Of a stretch of 64,000 bases of DNA, positions 1 through 8,558 are shown piece after piece; the stretch's first letter is position 1; the number at the start of each line of letters is the position of its first letter. A model generated the notes under the pieces. That model saw only the letters and a list, made by a program, of their open reading frames with translations, was not told the origin of the DNA and made no database searches. A program made the translations under genes and the position numbers. The stretch lies in contig NZ_JAALDK010000004.1 of NCBI RefSeq assembly GCF_013366925.1, positions 62,001 through 126,000 on the forward strand. Direction: 5' to 3'. The stretch is from Paraburkholderia youngii (GTDB lineage: Bacteria > Pseudomonadota > Gammaproteobacteria > Burkholderiales > Burkholderiaceae).

Positions 1-83
1 CAGGGGTTGGCAGCGAAGGTGCAAACAGCGCTTGGGGAGAATCCGCTGGGCGGCAACGTCTACATCTTCCGGGGCCGTCGGGG
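1..83 (+). pseudogene. tnpB: IS66 tnpB, 5' part (gene split by a serine-recombinase element)
   Basis: Frame 1 from the first base encodes an IS66 TnpB segment ending FRGRRG, after which the frame meets foreign sequence and a stop at 97-99. The family continues FRGRRG-DLVKILW, and that continuation (GDLVKILW) is found at about 2702. The gene therefore begins before the window and is interrupted by a 2.6-kb insertion. TnpB is an accessory protein of IS66 transposition. The split is seen directly; the start codon is outside the window. Confidence 0.85.
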
Positions 84-111
84 GAGTCTCGTGACATAGT
101 GCATCCTTTGG

Positions 112-2205
112 TTAGAAGCCCGGCAACTTGAGTGACTTCTCTGCTTCCTGTCGGGCCTTGAAGTGAGGCGGCCGCCGTTCCTTGATAGCCCGTACACCTT
201 CCCTGACGGCTTCGGAATCGAGCGCAGCAACAGGGACCTGCCAGGGCGCGGAGGGCATGAGTTGGGTCGCAGGCAGTATTCCCTCACGTATCAGACGGTG
301 AATCGAGCTCCCGTAAATTCCCAGTCGCCGTGAGGCCTCTTCCACGCTGATCGTCTCCGCATGCGATGCCATCGGATCGAATGGCGCAATGCCCAGCCGT
401 TCACGCAGTTCGGTAACACGAACCGTGGTCCAGGTCTTGCCGTCTGGCGATTTGCATCGCATGCGGTTCATGGTCACCGCAAGCTCCCTGTCCGGCCACT
501 GCCCGCCAAGCTTGCGCATAACCTCAACAGCACTGAAGTGTTGGCTGGATGGATACCGTCCAACATTTACGCGTGCGACGCGTAGCTCCGTATGCCGACC
601 ACCGGTCCAATGGACTGTGGCGATCGCTTCATTCGTGCTGTCGTCCAGATCAATCACGACTTCCTGAATGAGAATACGGGTCAGCCGCTGCTTTGTCCGC
701 ATGTCGGTGCCCGGCGCATTCCACGCCGCTGGGAGGTCGTACGCGAGCGTCATCAGCTGTGCCTGGTCGATCGCCGGCCGGCTTGCGACCTCGCGGTCCA
801 GAAGCGCTGCCCGCTCTTCGAGGTGAGCGACACGTTCAAGCGCCGCATTCCAGCGTGTTTCAAGCTCGCGTGCAACCAACCGCTTCGTCGGATCGACGAC
901 CTCATACCGGCGCGCCGCAAGAGATGCATCGTAGCGTGCTTCCTCGAGTTCACAGGACAACGCGCGACGCACATCGTCATCTGCGCGCGATGTTTGCTCT
1001 GCAGCGCGGATGGCCGCTTCCACAGCATGTTCCGAAACCGCTTCGAGAATTGCCGCCGCCACCGCTTTGTCGACACGTACTCCACCGATTCCGATACAGA
1101 GAATCGCTCCGACATGTGCCTCGTCGCCGCGGCAGTAATAGCGATGCGCGTGACCGGCTCTCATTCCGTAGTTCACTCGCATCATTCGACCGCATCGGCC
1201 ACATCGCGCCAGACCAGTCAGCAACGCCCGCCCGCCACGAGCAGATCGGCGGGAAGCTCGCTTCTTCATATGTGTGTTCTCGGCAATCATCCTTTGATGC
1301 TCCTCGAACTGATCCCACGTGATATAGCCTGGGTGATGGTCATGCAACAGTACGCTCCATTCCTTCATCGGCTTGGAGTGGCCTTCAGTCTTACGAGCCC
1401 GTCCGTCGACGACGGCAGTGCGTTGCGTCGTCCTTCCAAACACATACGCCCCAGCATAAACCGGATGTTCCAGCATCTGGACGACCGTGTGATATGCAGG
1501 CCGGCTCCATTCGATCCGGATGCCAGCGGGGCCGTGCCGCGTTACAGGCAGCTTGACATTGGATTGTATGGCCCATAGCAGCACCTGACGGGCACTGCCG
1601 AGTTCGCGGAACTTACGGAAGAGCACCCGGATGGACTCGGCAACCCGTTCGTCTGGATCCATCTCGATCTGCCCAAGCTCATTCCAGCAGTAGCCCGGAG
1701 GTAGTGCAAAGCGCAATTCGCCTCGCCGTGCCTTCGAATCACGCGCGGCAATGCCACGCTGCCGCAGCAGACTGAGTTCGTACTCCGACATCGTGCCTTT
1801 GAGTCCGAGCAGGAGCCGATCGTTGACCAGCCTGGGGTCATAAATACCGTCGTGATCAACGACGACCGTGCCGACCAGTGCGCAAAGATCAATGAGATGG
1901 TGCCAATCGCGGCCGTTGCGCGCAAGTCGTGAAGCCTCGAGACAGAACACGGCGCCGACGGATCCTGCACACACTGACGCGACCAGCTTCTGGAACCCGG
2001 GACGTTCGATACTGCCGGAGCCCGAACGTCCAAGGTCATCGTCGATCGTCGTCACTGAAGCAAAGCCCATGGTTCGTGCAGATTCAGCGAGCGCGTACTG
2101 ACGATTCTGGCTCTCCGTGTGCTCCACCACCTGGCTCATGGTTGACTGCCGGACGTAGACCACTGCGCCTCGGCAGAGATGATCAGCAGAGATCTTCTGG
2201 CTCAT
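112..2205 (-). CDS. Large serine recombinase of the mobile element
   Basis: 697-residue recombinase that should integrate and excise the element through a covalent phosphoserine intermediate. The N-terminal resolvase domain begins VVYVRQST, making Ser21 the likely nucleophile, and has a GRSGSG segment near residue 60. A recombinase domain follows, then a zinc-ribbon-like Cys pair region (CGRCGRMM, about residues 333-340), then a long Arg/Glu-rich coiled-coil stretch. The C-terminus adds a helix-turn-helix-like segment (EEASRRLGIYGSSIHRLI). It overlaps the small upstream gene by 23 bp, implying one operon. The length fits large serine integrases. A broken relative lies at 23155-25127. Confidence 0.9.
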   Translation of the reverse strand: MSQKISADHLCRGAVVYVRQSTMSQVVEHTESQNRQYALAESARTMGFASVTTIDDDLGRSGSGSIERPGFQKLVASVCAGSVGAVFCLEASRLARNGRDWHHLIDLCALVGTVVVDHDGIYDPRLVNDRLLLGLKGTMSEYELSLLRQRGIAARDSKARRGELRFALPPGYCWNELGQIEMDPDERVAESIRVLFRKFRELGSARQVLLWAIQSNVKLPVTRHGPAGIRIEWSRPAYHTVVQMLEHPVYAGAYVFGRTTQRTAVVDGRARKTEGHSKPMKEWSVLLHDHHPGYITWDQFEEHQRMIAENTHMKKRASRRSARGGRALLTGLARCGRCGRMMRVNYGMRAGHAHRYYCRGDEAHVGAILCIGIGGVRVDKAVAAAILEAVSEHAVEAAIRAAEQTSRADDDVRRALSCELEEARYDASLAARRYEVVDPTKRLVARELETRWNAALERVAHLEERAALLDREVASRPAIDQAQLMTLAYDLPAAWNAPGTDMRTKQRLTRILIQEVVIDLDDSTNEAIATVHWTGGRHTELRVARVNVGRYPSSQHFSAVEVMRKLGGQWPDRELAVTMNRMRCKSPDGKTWTTVRVTELRERLGIAPFDPMASHAETISVEEASRRLGIYGSSIHRLIREGILPATQLMPSAPWQVPVAALDSEAVREGVRAIKERRPPHFKARQEAEKSLKLPGF

Positions 2206-2380
2206 CGCGATCTCCTCGGTCGGTTATGTTCGCCGGCTTTCCCAGCGCTTCCAGCAGAAGTGCCGCGAGCGCGTCGATCACTTCCTCCCGTCGATTCCCC
2301 ACTATGGCTGCGTCGAAGGTGGGATCCAGGTGCAGTTCCAGCGGAAGCTGTACGCCGGGTTCTCTTTGCAGTCGTCTCAT
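2183..2380 (-). CDS. Small protein upstream of the serine recombinase
   Basis: 65-residue ORF starting ATG, overlapping the recombinase start by 23 bp and following the DUF5372-like gene by 28 bp. It is acidic and Leu/Ala-rich in its second half (EEVIDALAALLLEALGK), suggesting one amphipathic helix. No function is recognised. Three-gene arrangements of a DUF5372 protein, a short ORF and a recombinase recur in this element class, so it is probably real and translationally coupled to the recombinase. Confidence 0.65.
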   Translation of the reverse strand: MRRLQREPGVQLPLELHLDPTFDAAIVGNRREEVIDALAALLLEALGKPANITDRGDRDEPEDLC

Positions 2381-2408
2381 CGGAATGGCCCTCCGTTGAC
2401 AGAGGCTT

Positions 2409-2666
2409 CTATGATCCTCCTGCGGCGGAGTGGCGCTTCCGATCAGACAGGACGCGGCACAAGAAGGCCAGCGCCTCGGCGCTCACTTGCGGTTCGCCAA
2501 GCGACATCGCCGAGCATATTGACGCATCGAGCATCCAGGCTGGCAGTTCGCGGGAGATCTGTTGCGGGACGTCGAGGTGAACCATCTGATTCCCGCGGCG
2601 CCCAGTGCGGCGGACCAGCCTGTATTCCTGGCCGTAGGCGGGGTGCCAGCGGTATGCGATCACCAC
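2409..2666 (-). CDS. DUF5372-like protein, first gene of the element
   Basis: 85-residue ORF with a GTG start (GTGGTGATCGCA context). The N-terminal portion YRWHPAYGQEYRLV resembles the HPLFGREFELV-type opening of DUF5372 proteins, which sit upstream of recombinases in related elements. The remainder (HLDVPQQISRELPAWMLD) is consistent with that family. The function of the family is unknown; a recombination accessory role is only guessed from context. It lies immediately inside the right boundary of the element. Confidence 0.6.
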   Translation of the reverse strand: MVIAYRWHPAYGQEYRLVRRTGRRGNQMVHLDVPQQISRELPAWMLDASICSAMSLGEPQVSAEALAFLCRVLSDRKRHSAAGGS

Positions 2667-2701
2667 AATTTGCGATCGGTATGTTGAATGTCGTGTGGTT
2701 T

Positions 2702-2896
2702 GGCGATCTGGTAAAGATTCTCTGGGCCTCGGAGGACGGAATCTGGCTGCTCGCGAAGCGGCTTGAACGAGGCCGTTTTATATGGCCCAAGGCCGACGGT
2801 GGCAAGGTCCATCTGAGCTCTGCACAACTGTCGATGCTGCTTGAGGGCATCGACTGGCGACAGCCCCGTCGCACTGCCGCACTATCGATGTTGTAA
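2702..2896 (+). pseudogene. tnpB: IS66 tnpB, 3' part
   Basis: Continuation of the interrupted TnpB: GDLVKILWASEDGIWLLAKRLERG and onward to the stop TAA at 2894-2896. In the extended ORF through this region, the residues before GDLVKILW come from the inserted element. tnpC begins 30 bp downstream, preserving IS66 gene order. Confidence 0.85.
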
Positions 2897-2926
2897 ACCG
2901 CGCGGCAGACTCGTAAACTACGGCGC

Positions 2927-4494
2927 ATGTCGAACGGCGCCGATCTTCCTGACGATGTCGAGCTCCTGAAGGCCTTGCTGGTTGAGGCCCGTAGCCTGCT
3001 TGCCGAACGCGATGTCGAGATTGAGCAACTCAAGGCGCAGATCGACAAGCTCAGGCGCATGCAGTTCGGTCGCAAGTCCGAGCAGTTGCAGCGGCAAATC
3101 GAGACGCTCGAGACTCAACTTGAGGATCTGGCCGCCGGGCGCGGAGTTGTGGATGTGCAGCGTGCGCAGGCCCGCGGTGCAAATGCGTCCACCTCAAATG
3201 CGACGACGGACGAAGCGGCTTCCAGGCAAGCGCTTCCCGCGCATCTGCCGCGCGAGGATCATGTGCTCAAGCCTGAATCAAGTTGCCCGGATTGCGGTCA
3301 ACCAATGCAGGTGCTCGGCGAGGACGAATCCGAACAACTCGCCCGGGTCGCAGCGGTGTTCAAGGTCATTCGCACGATCCGGCGCAAACTGGTTTGCCCA
3401 TGCTGCAGCACTATCACCCAGCCGCCGATGCCCGGCCTGCCGATCGAGCGGAGCATCGCCCATCCGAGCTTGCTGGCAGACATCCTCGTCTCGAAGTATG
3501 CAGACCACCAGCCGTTGTACCGGCAATCGGCGATCGCGGGGCGCGACGGCGTGACGCTTGACCGGGCCAGTATGGGCCGATGGGTCGGCCAGTGCGAGGC
3601 ACTGTGCGCTCCGCTAACAGAGGCGCTGCGCCGCTATACGATGGCCGCGACCAAGCTCCACGCGGATGACACGCCGATCCCGGTGCTCTCACCGGGCAAC
3701 AGGAAGACCCGCACCGGCCGGCTATGGGTCTACGTGCGCGACGATCATCGCTCCGGCTCGGCGCAACCTGCTTCAGTCTGGTTCGCGTACTCGCCGAACC
3801 GGCAAGGCATCCATCCTCAAACCCATCTCGCCAGCTTCAAAGGGATTCTGCAAGCGGACGCTTACGCGGGCTTCGACGAATTGTTCCGCGATGGCTTGAT
3901 ACGCGAGGCGGCATGCCATGCCCACGCGAGGAGAAAGTTCTACGACATCCATGTGCGCACGCCATCTGACACAACACAAAAGGCACTCGAATATATTGGC
4001 GGCTCTATGACATTGAGGCCTCCATTCGCGGCAAGCCCGCCGCCGAACGGCTGCGAATACGGCAGGAGAATGCCAGACCTCTGCTTCAGATCTACGAAGC
4101 GTGGCTCAGGGCAAAGCTCGAAACGCTGTCGTCGAAGTCCGATATGGCCAAGGCGATCAATTACACGCTGAACCAGTGGAGCGCACTGACGTTGTATTGC
4201 GAAGACGGTACGCTCGAGATCGACAACAACATCGCGGAGAACGCGCTGCGTTGTGTAAGCCTGGGTCGGAAGAATTTTTTATTCGCCGGCTCCGACAGTG
4301 GCGGCGAACGGGCAGCAGCAATGTACTCGTTGATCGGCACTTGCAACTTGAATGACATCGATCCGCGTGCCTACCTGGACTATGTGCTAGCCCACATCGC
4401 CGGTCACAAAATCAATCAGATCGACGAGCTCCTGCCTTGGCGTGTGGCCGACAAGCTGCACACGCCGGCAAGCCCGCCGAATCCCGCTACCTGA
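2927..4494 (+). pseudogene. tnpC: IS66 tnpC transposase, frameshifted
   Basis: IS66 DDE transposase in two frames. The first frame covers a leucine-zipper-like N-terminus, a zinc-binding Cys region (CPDCGQ, CPCC) and the catalytic region (HADDTPIPVL, LQADAYAGFDELF). After LEYIG at about 4003 the family continuation ([18 protein letters not shown]) is found one frame over. That frame carries the catalytic Glu segment ([10 protein letters not shown]) and ends at 4494. A single-base loss near 4003 explains it. The transposase is presumably inactive unless programmed frameshifting occurs, which is not usual for IS66 tnpC. Confidence 0.85.
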
Positions 4495-4546
4495 CCGGCG
4501 GCTCCAGTTCACCATCATGCCCCACGCGCATGCGAATGGACCAACG

Positions 4547-4565
4547 GCCCAGCTGAGCCGCTTAC
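4547..4565. repeat. IS66 terminal inverted repeat (right end)
   Basis: The sequence downstream of tnpC ends in the complement of GTAAGCGGCTCAGC, a typical IS66 terminus beginning GTAA. This marks the outer end of the IS66 copy whose tnpB and tnpC lie upstream. The matching left end is outside the window. Confidence 0.55.
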
Positions 4566-4606
4566 TTTACTTCGGCGGGTGGGTCAGTTTTACATCGGCG
4601 CTAACA

Positions 4607-5365
4607 GATGACCGAGAAGCTGAGTCCGGGTGTGGGAAAAGTACTCAAACGCTTGCATTACCCGCTGGACGTGATGTTGCTGTGCGTTCGGTGGTACGTG
4701 GCCTATCCGCTGAGCCTGCGTCATCTCGAACAGATGATGGCCGAGCGCGGGATTGCGGTCGATCATTCGACCGTTCATCGTTGGGCACTCAAACTGTTGC
4801 CGGTCCTGGAGAAGGCGTTTCGACGGCGCAAACGGACGGTCGGCAAGAGCTGGAGGATGGACGAGACCTACATTCGAATCAGGGGTGAGTGGCGGTATCT
4901 CTATCGGGCTGTCGACAAGGCAGGCAACACCGTTGATTTTCTGCTGCGAGCCCGACGGGACAAGGCTGCAGCCCGGGCCTGTTTCGAAAAGGCAATCGAC
5001 CAGAATGGCGAACCCGAGACCGTGACGATCGACAAGAGCGGATCGAATCTGGCTGCCTTGCAAGCGATCAACGCCCCGCGGGATGTGCCGATCAAGGTCC
5101 GCCAGAAAAAGTATCTGAATAACATCATCGAACAGGATCATCAGGCGATCAAGCGCCGGACCCGACCGATGCTTGGATTCAAGAAATTTCGTTGTGCCCG
5201 CATCCTGTTGGGCGGCATCGAAGTTATGCACATGATCGTCAAGGGGCAGATGGACGATGGTGGTGTCGATCAGAATCCCGCACAGCAATTCTATTCACTG
5301 GCTGGATAAGTAGTCCGTATCGTATCGGGTCTTTACTAACCTCTCATTCTTACCGCGACAGAACC
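4607..5365 (+). mobile_element. IS6-family element alpha, copy 1 (5'-truncated)
   Basis: 759-bp unit identical in coding sequence to the inverted copy at 6609-7367. The right terminal repeat, read inward, is GGTTCTGTCGCGGTAAG and ends at 5365. No matching left repeat exists: homology to copy 2 stops one base before the transposase ATG, where unrelated sequences join. With copy 2 it brackets the toxin-antitoxin genes. Confidence 0.85.
4608..5309 (+). CDS. IS6-family transposase (alpha, copy 1)
   Basis: 233-residue IS26-like DDE transposase. Recognisable are CVRWYVAY, DHSTVHRWA, the first Asp in WRMDETYIRIRGEW, TIDKSGSN for the second Asp, and the Glu in NNIIEQDHQAIKRRTRPML. Relative to the gamma transposases at 26403 and 43972 it lacks about seven N-terminal residues, because the element is truncated just at this ATG. 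The start may therefore be fortuitous. It may lack its own promoter. Confidence 0.85.
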   Translation: MTEKLSPGVGKVLKRLHYPLDVMLLCVRWYVAYPLSLRHLEQMMAERGIAVDHSTVHRWALKLLPVLEKAFRRRKRTVGKSWRMDETYIRIRGEWRYLYRAVDKAGNTVDFLLRARRDKAAARACFEKAIDQNGEPETVTIDKSGSNLAALQAINAPRDVPIKVRQKKYLNNIIEQDHQAIKRRTRPMLGFKKFRCARILLGGIEVMHMIVKGQMDDGGVDQNPAQQFYSLAG

Positions 5366-5452
5366 TCTTTGCCAGCCCTGCCAGACAGTCAATGCCCGCT
5401 CCTTAGCGCGGCGGTCTCATATGGCGTATAATCGGGCATCATTTGATGCTTC

Positions 5453-5893
5453 ATGGAGTCCATCATGGTCATCGTGTCCCCAGCGCGAATCGCGTCCGTC
5501 ATGGCGCTTTCCCGGCTGCCCGCTTCGTTTGCCGAGCTCGACGACTTGGTGCGTGGTGGTCTGCCCAAATCGGCGCTCCGCGCCAGTGTCGAGCATGTCG
5601 CGCGAACGACCGAAGAGCGCCGCAGCCTGCTCTTTCGCATTGTTCCGGAGGCCACGTTCAAGCGCCGTCGCGACGTGCTCAGCCCCGATGAATCCGAGAA
5701 GGCCGAGCGGCTGGCGCGGATCTTTGCGACTGCTGAATATGTGTGGGATTCAGAAGTTGACGCGAGGGAATTCCTGAACACGCCCCATCCACTGCTGGAC
5801 GGCCGTACCCCACTTGATGTCTCGATGACCGAGCTGGGTGCGAGGCGTGTGGAAGAACTGCTCTGGAAGCTGTTTTATGGAATTCCCGCCTGA
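5453..5893 (+). CDS. Type II antitoxin, Xre/MbcA/ParS (DUF2384) family
   Basis: 146-residue antitoxin partner of the RES toxin that follows. The C-terminal toxin-binding domain is recognisable (LNTPHPLLDGRTPLDVS then RRVEELLWKLFYGIPA), and the N-terminal part (LRASVEHVART, FKRRRDVLSPDESEKAERLARI) fits the Xre-like DNA-binding region. A second in-frame ATG at 5465 is possible. Its stop overlaps the toxin start by one base (TGATG), giving tight translational coupling. Such antitoxins normally repress their own operon. The pair sits between inverted IS6 copies. Confidence 0.9.
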   Translation: MESIMVIVSPARIASVMALSRLPASFAELDDLVRGGLPKSALRASVEHVARTTEERRSLLFRIVPEATFKRRRDVLSPDESEKAERLARIFATAEYVWDSEVDAREFLNTPHPLLDGRTPLDVSMTELGARRVEELLWKLFYGIPA

Positions 5894-6351
5894 TGCGGAT
5901 CTATCGCATTGCGGATAGCCGTCACCCTGTCTGGGATGGCACCGGCGCTCAGCTGGTCGGCGGTCGATTCAACAGTCCTGGCCGCGCTGTCATCTACGGC
6001 GCGGTCACCTTCGCTGGCGCCATGCTCGAGGTGCTGGTCCACGCGCGTATAGGCAAGGTGCCGCGTTCCCACGTCGTCGTTACGGCTGAAGTACCCGACG
6101 ATGTTCCGGTAGAGCACGCGGACGCCACTCTGCTTCCGGCTGGATGGGACGGGGCGAACATCCAGATCGCTCGGGAATTTGGGGATCGCTGGATCGCGGA
6201 ACGTCGCACTGCGATATTGCTTGTGCCCTCGGTGGTAGCGAGGGAAGAGTGGAATGCGCTGGTCAACCCCGCCCACCCGCTCGCGCAGGGCATCGTTGTT
6301 GGCAAGTCGCGACCTGTCGTCTGGGACGAGCGGCTGTTTCCGCGGCCCTGA
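5893..6351 (+). CDS. RES-domain toxin (NAD+-degrading type)
   Basis: 152-residue RES-domain toxin. The family name motif is visible: Arg in IYRIADSRHP, the GGRFNSPGRAVIYGA block with Arg and Tyr, Glu in AMLEVLVHARIG, and a late NPAHPLA segment that normally carries the conserved Ser/Asn. RES toxins deplete NAD+ by a phosphorolysis or glycohydrolase activity and are held in check by the upstream antitoxin. Length and composition look intact. The system may act in plasmid or transposon maintenance, or in phage defence. Confidence 0.9.
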   Translation: MRIYRIADSRHPVWDGTGAQLVGGRFNSPGRAVIYGAVTFAGAMLEVLVHARIGKVPRSHVVVTAEVPDDVPVEHADATLLPAGWDGANIQIAREFGDRWIAERRTAILLVPSVVAREEWNALVNPAHPLAQGIVVGKSRPVVWDERLFPRP

Positions 6352-6608
6352 TGATTGTGTAGCAACAGTGGTCCATCACTGATCGTTGCGCGGCGGCGCA
6401 GTACAACCCGGCGTCTAGACAATCCGCGGCCCTCCGGAGATCGTCCCGATTCCGCCTACCGTTTCACAGGTTGATACGTTGCAGGCATCACGACGTTAGA
6501 CTATGACTGTTAAATCGTTCAACCTTCAACACAGAAAATAAGACTGCGGGGTCCGCACATGGATGGCGCCGCGCAAATCGTTACACAACTTCATCAGGCA
6601 GTTGCCAC

Positions 6609-7367
6609 GGTTCTGTCGCGGTAAGAATGAGAGGTTAGTAAAGACCCGATACGATACGGACTACTTATCCAGCCAGTGAATAGAATTGCTGTGCGGGATT
6701 CTGATCGACACCACCATCGTCCATCTGCCCCTTGACGATCATGTGCATAACTTCGATGCCGCCCAACAGGATGCGGGCACAACGAAATTTCTTGAATCCA
6801 AGCATCGGTCGGGTCCGGCGCTTGATCGCCTGATGATCCTGTTCGATGATGTTATTCAGATACTTTTTCTGGCGGACCTTGATCGGCACATCCCGCGGGG
6901 CGTTGATCGCTTGCAAGGCAGCCAGATTCGATCCGCTCTTGTCGATCGTCACGGTCTCGGGTTCGCCATTCTGGTCGATTGCCTTTTCGAAACAGGCCCG
7001 GGCTGCAGCCTTGTCCCGTCGGGCTCGCAGCAGAAAATCAACGGTGTTGCCTGCCTTGTCGACAGCCCGATAGAGATACCGCCACTCACCCCTGATTCGA
7101 ATGTAGGTCTCGTCCATCCTCCAGCTCTTGCCGACCGTCCGTTTGCGCCGTCGAAACGCCTTCTCCAGGACCGGCAACAGTTTGAGTGCCCAACGATGAA
7201 CGGTCGAATGATCGACCGCAATCCCGCGCTCGGCCATCATCTGTTCGAGATGACGCAGGCTCAGCGGATAGGCCACGTACCACCGAACGCACAGCAACAT
7301 CACGTCCAGCGGGTAATGCAAGCGTTTGAGTACTTTTCCCACACCCGGACTCAGCTTCTCGGTCATC
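6609..7367 (-). mobile_element. IS6-family element alpha, copy 2 (5'-truncated, inverted)
   Basis: Exact inverted counterpart of 4607-5365. The terminal repeat GGTTCTGTCGCGGTAAG starts at 6609 and faces the toxin gene. The other end stops at the same internal point, one base beyond the ATG, and abuts the ligD remnant. The two copies form a 759-bp inverted repeat with a 1.24-kb centre. Confidence 0.85.
6665..7366 (-). CDS. IS6-family transposase (alpha, copy 2)
   Basis: 233 residues, identical to the product of 4608-5309, with the same DDE residues and the same missing N-terminus. The opposite strand carries a long open frame that runs on into the ligD remnant; it is a by-product of codon structure and not a gene. 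Confidence 0.85.
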   Translation of the reverse strand: MTEKLSPGVGKVLKRLHYPLDVMLLCVRWYVAYPLSLRHLEQMMAERGIAVDHSTVHRWALKLLPVLEKAFRRRKRTVGKSWRMDETYIRIRGEWRYLYRAVDKAGNTVDFLLRARRDKAAARACFEKAIDQNGEPETVTIDKSGSNLAALQAINAPRDVPIKVRQKKYLNNIIEQDHQAIKRRTRPMLGFKKFRCARILLGGIEVMHMIVKGQMDDGGVDQNPAQQFYSLAG

Positions 7368-8122
7368 GATCACGTCACGCATTAAGGCCCGTCAGCATAG
7401 CAGACCGACTTATTACGACAGATCCCGCAGAAGGGCAGCGCCTGAAAGCCGTTACACAGTTGCCGGGGTCGATGCACCCCGGTCATGCGCCGCTACTGGT
7501 TGCGAACACGCGAGAAGCGTTGCTGGAGCTTGCGCAACTCAACACGATCGAGATTCACGCGTGGAACGCGACTGCGCCCGACCTCGACCATCCCGACCGT
7601 TTCATCCTCGATCTCGACCCCGATCCACAACTCGACTGGAACGTGATGGTTGAAGCCGCAACGCTTACGCGGGTTGTGCTGGACGAACTCGGACTGCAGT
7701 CGTCCTGCAAGACCAGCGGAGGGAAGGGCGTGCACATCATCGTGCCGCTTGCGCCGGTCCATACGTGGCAGGATGTGAAGGGATTCAGTCACGCGATTGC
7801 GCGACATCTTGCGAAGATCATTCCTCAACGCTTTTCAGCCGTGTCAGGCCCGCGAAATCGCATCGGCAAGATCTTTGTGGATTACCTGCGAAATGGAAAA
7901 GGCGCAACGACAGCGATCGCCTTGTCTCCTCGGGCCAGACCCGGGCTTCCGATATCGATGCCGGTCAAGTGGGACGAGTTGCTGGAACTCAGTGGTGCCG
8001 CCGACTGGAACGTCATGACGGGCATCGCAAAAGCCAGGCTGAGGTCAGGCGAAGAGGCCGCTGGCGCCGGTCAGCAGGTGTTCACCGACAAAATGCGGCG
8101 ATTGATTCGTGCGGCCGGTTGA
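7368..8122 (+). pseudogene. ligD: ligD polymerase/primase domain, 5' end removed by IS6
   Basis: About 250 residues of the LigD-type polymerase domain (archaeo-eukaryotic primase fold) that synthesises short patches in non-homologous end joining. Diagnostic segments are HPDRFILDLDPDPQ (catalytic Asp pair), SCKTSGGKGVHIIVPL, and IGKIFVDYLRNGKGATTA. The N-terminal third of the domain is lost at the IS6 junction at 7367. The C-terminus ends normally at a TGA. No ligase or phosphoesterase domain is attached. Without a start it is presumably dead, unless read through from the antisense frame of the IS. Confidence 0.85.
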
Positions 8123-8299
8123 CCGTCAATCTTTCAAGCGCAAACACTGCTTGATACGTCTGGATCAGATTCGCGCAGTAGACAAGGTGCGCCTAGTCAA
8201 GAAACAGGGTGCAGTTGCCGATAAGACGTTGTTGGACAGCCTGCGAACCTTGCAGGAAGTTTTTGCAGATTAGGGAAAATCGGAAAATCCGGGAACGAA

Positions 8300-8558
8300 A
8301 TGGTAGGCACTCACACTTTTCACGTTTCAATCAACGGCGAGCCAGAACAAACTATAACGGTTCGTACCGGCCAATACATTCTTGCGGCTGCGGCCGCTCT
8401 TGCGACGCTGGAGCATTCTGAAAGCAGCGATGGTCGCGATATCGTGAAAATTTGGTCGCCCGAGGTTGTCGCTATGTCGATCAAGCGTATGCGGTCCGTG
8501 AACGACGCCCCTCAGAGTGATGCAGTTGACGGCGCGGGGTACTGGGAATTGGTACGGA
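8300..8558 (+). pseudogene. Hypothetical protein truncated by IS66
   Basis: Frame starting ATG at 8300 encodes about 86 residues (GTHTFHVSINGEPEQTITV, WSPEVVAMSIKRMRS) before running into the downstream end of an IS66 copy near 8559, where codons become antisense to tnpC. The opening two-strand pattern suggests a small beta-rich domain. No family is recognised. The true C-terminus is lost. Confidence 0.45.

Larger units (their letters stand above)
82..2703. mobile_element. Large-serine-recombinase element inserted in IS66 tnpB
   Basis: A segment of about 2.62 kb lies precisely between the two halves of an IS66 tnpB gene. Rejoining the flanks restores the family motif FRGRRGDLVKILW. A GG dinucleotide is present at both junctions (within 80-84 and at 2702-2703), as expected for a large serine recombinase that exchanges strands at a 2-bp core. 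The cargo is only three co-oriented genes (minus strand): a DUF5372-like protein, a small protein and the recombinase. No DDE transposase is inside. Boundaries are inferred from tnpB and could be off by 1-2 bp. Confidence 0.75.

Noticed and set aside
592..1578. Plus-strand open frames of up to 328 codons across the recombinase region
   Set aside because: They are antisense to the serine recombinase, which has clear family motifs over its whole length; the antisense frames have none.
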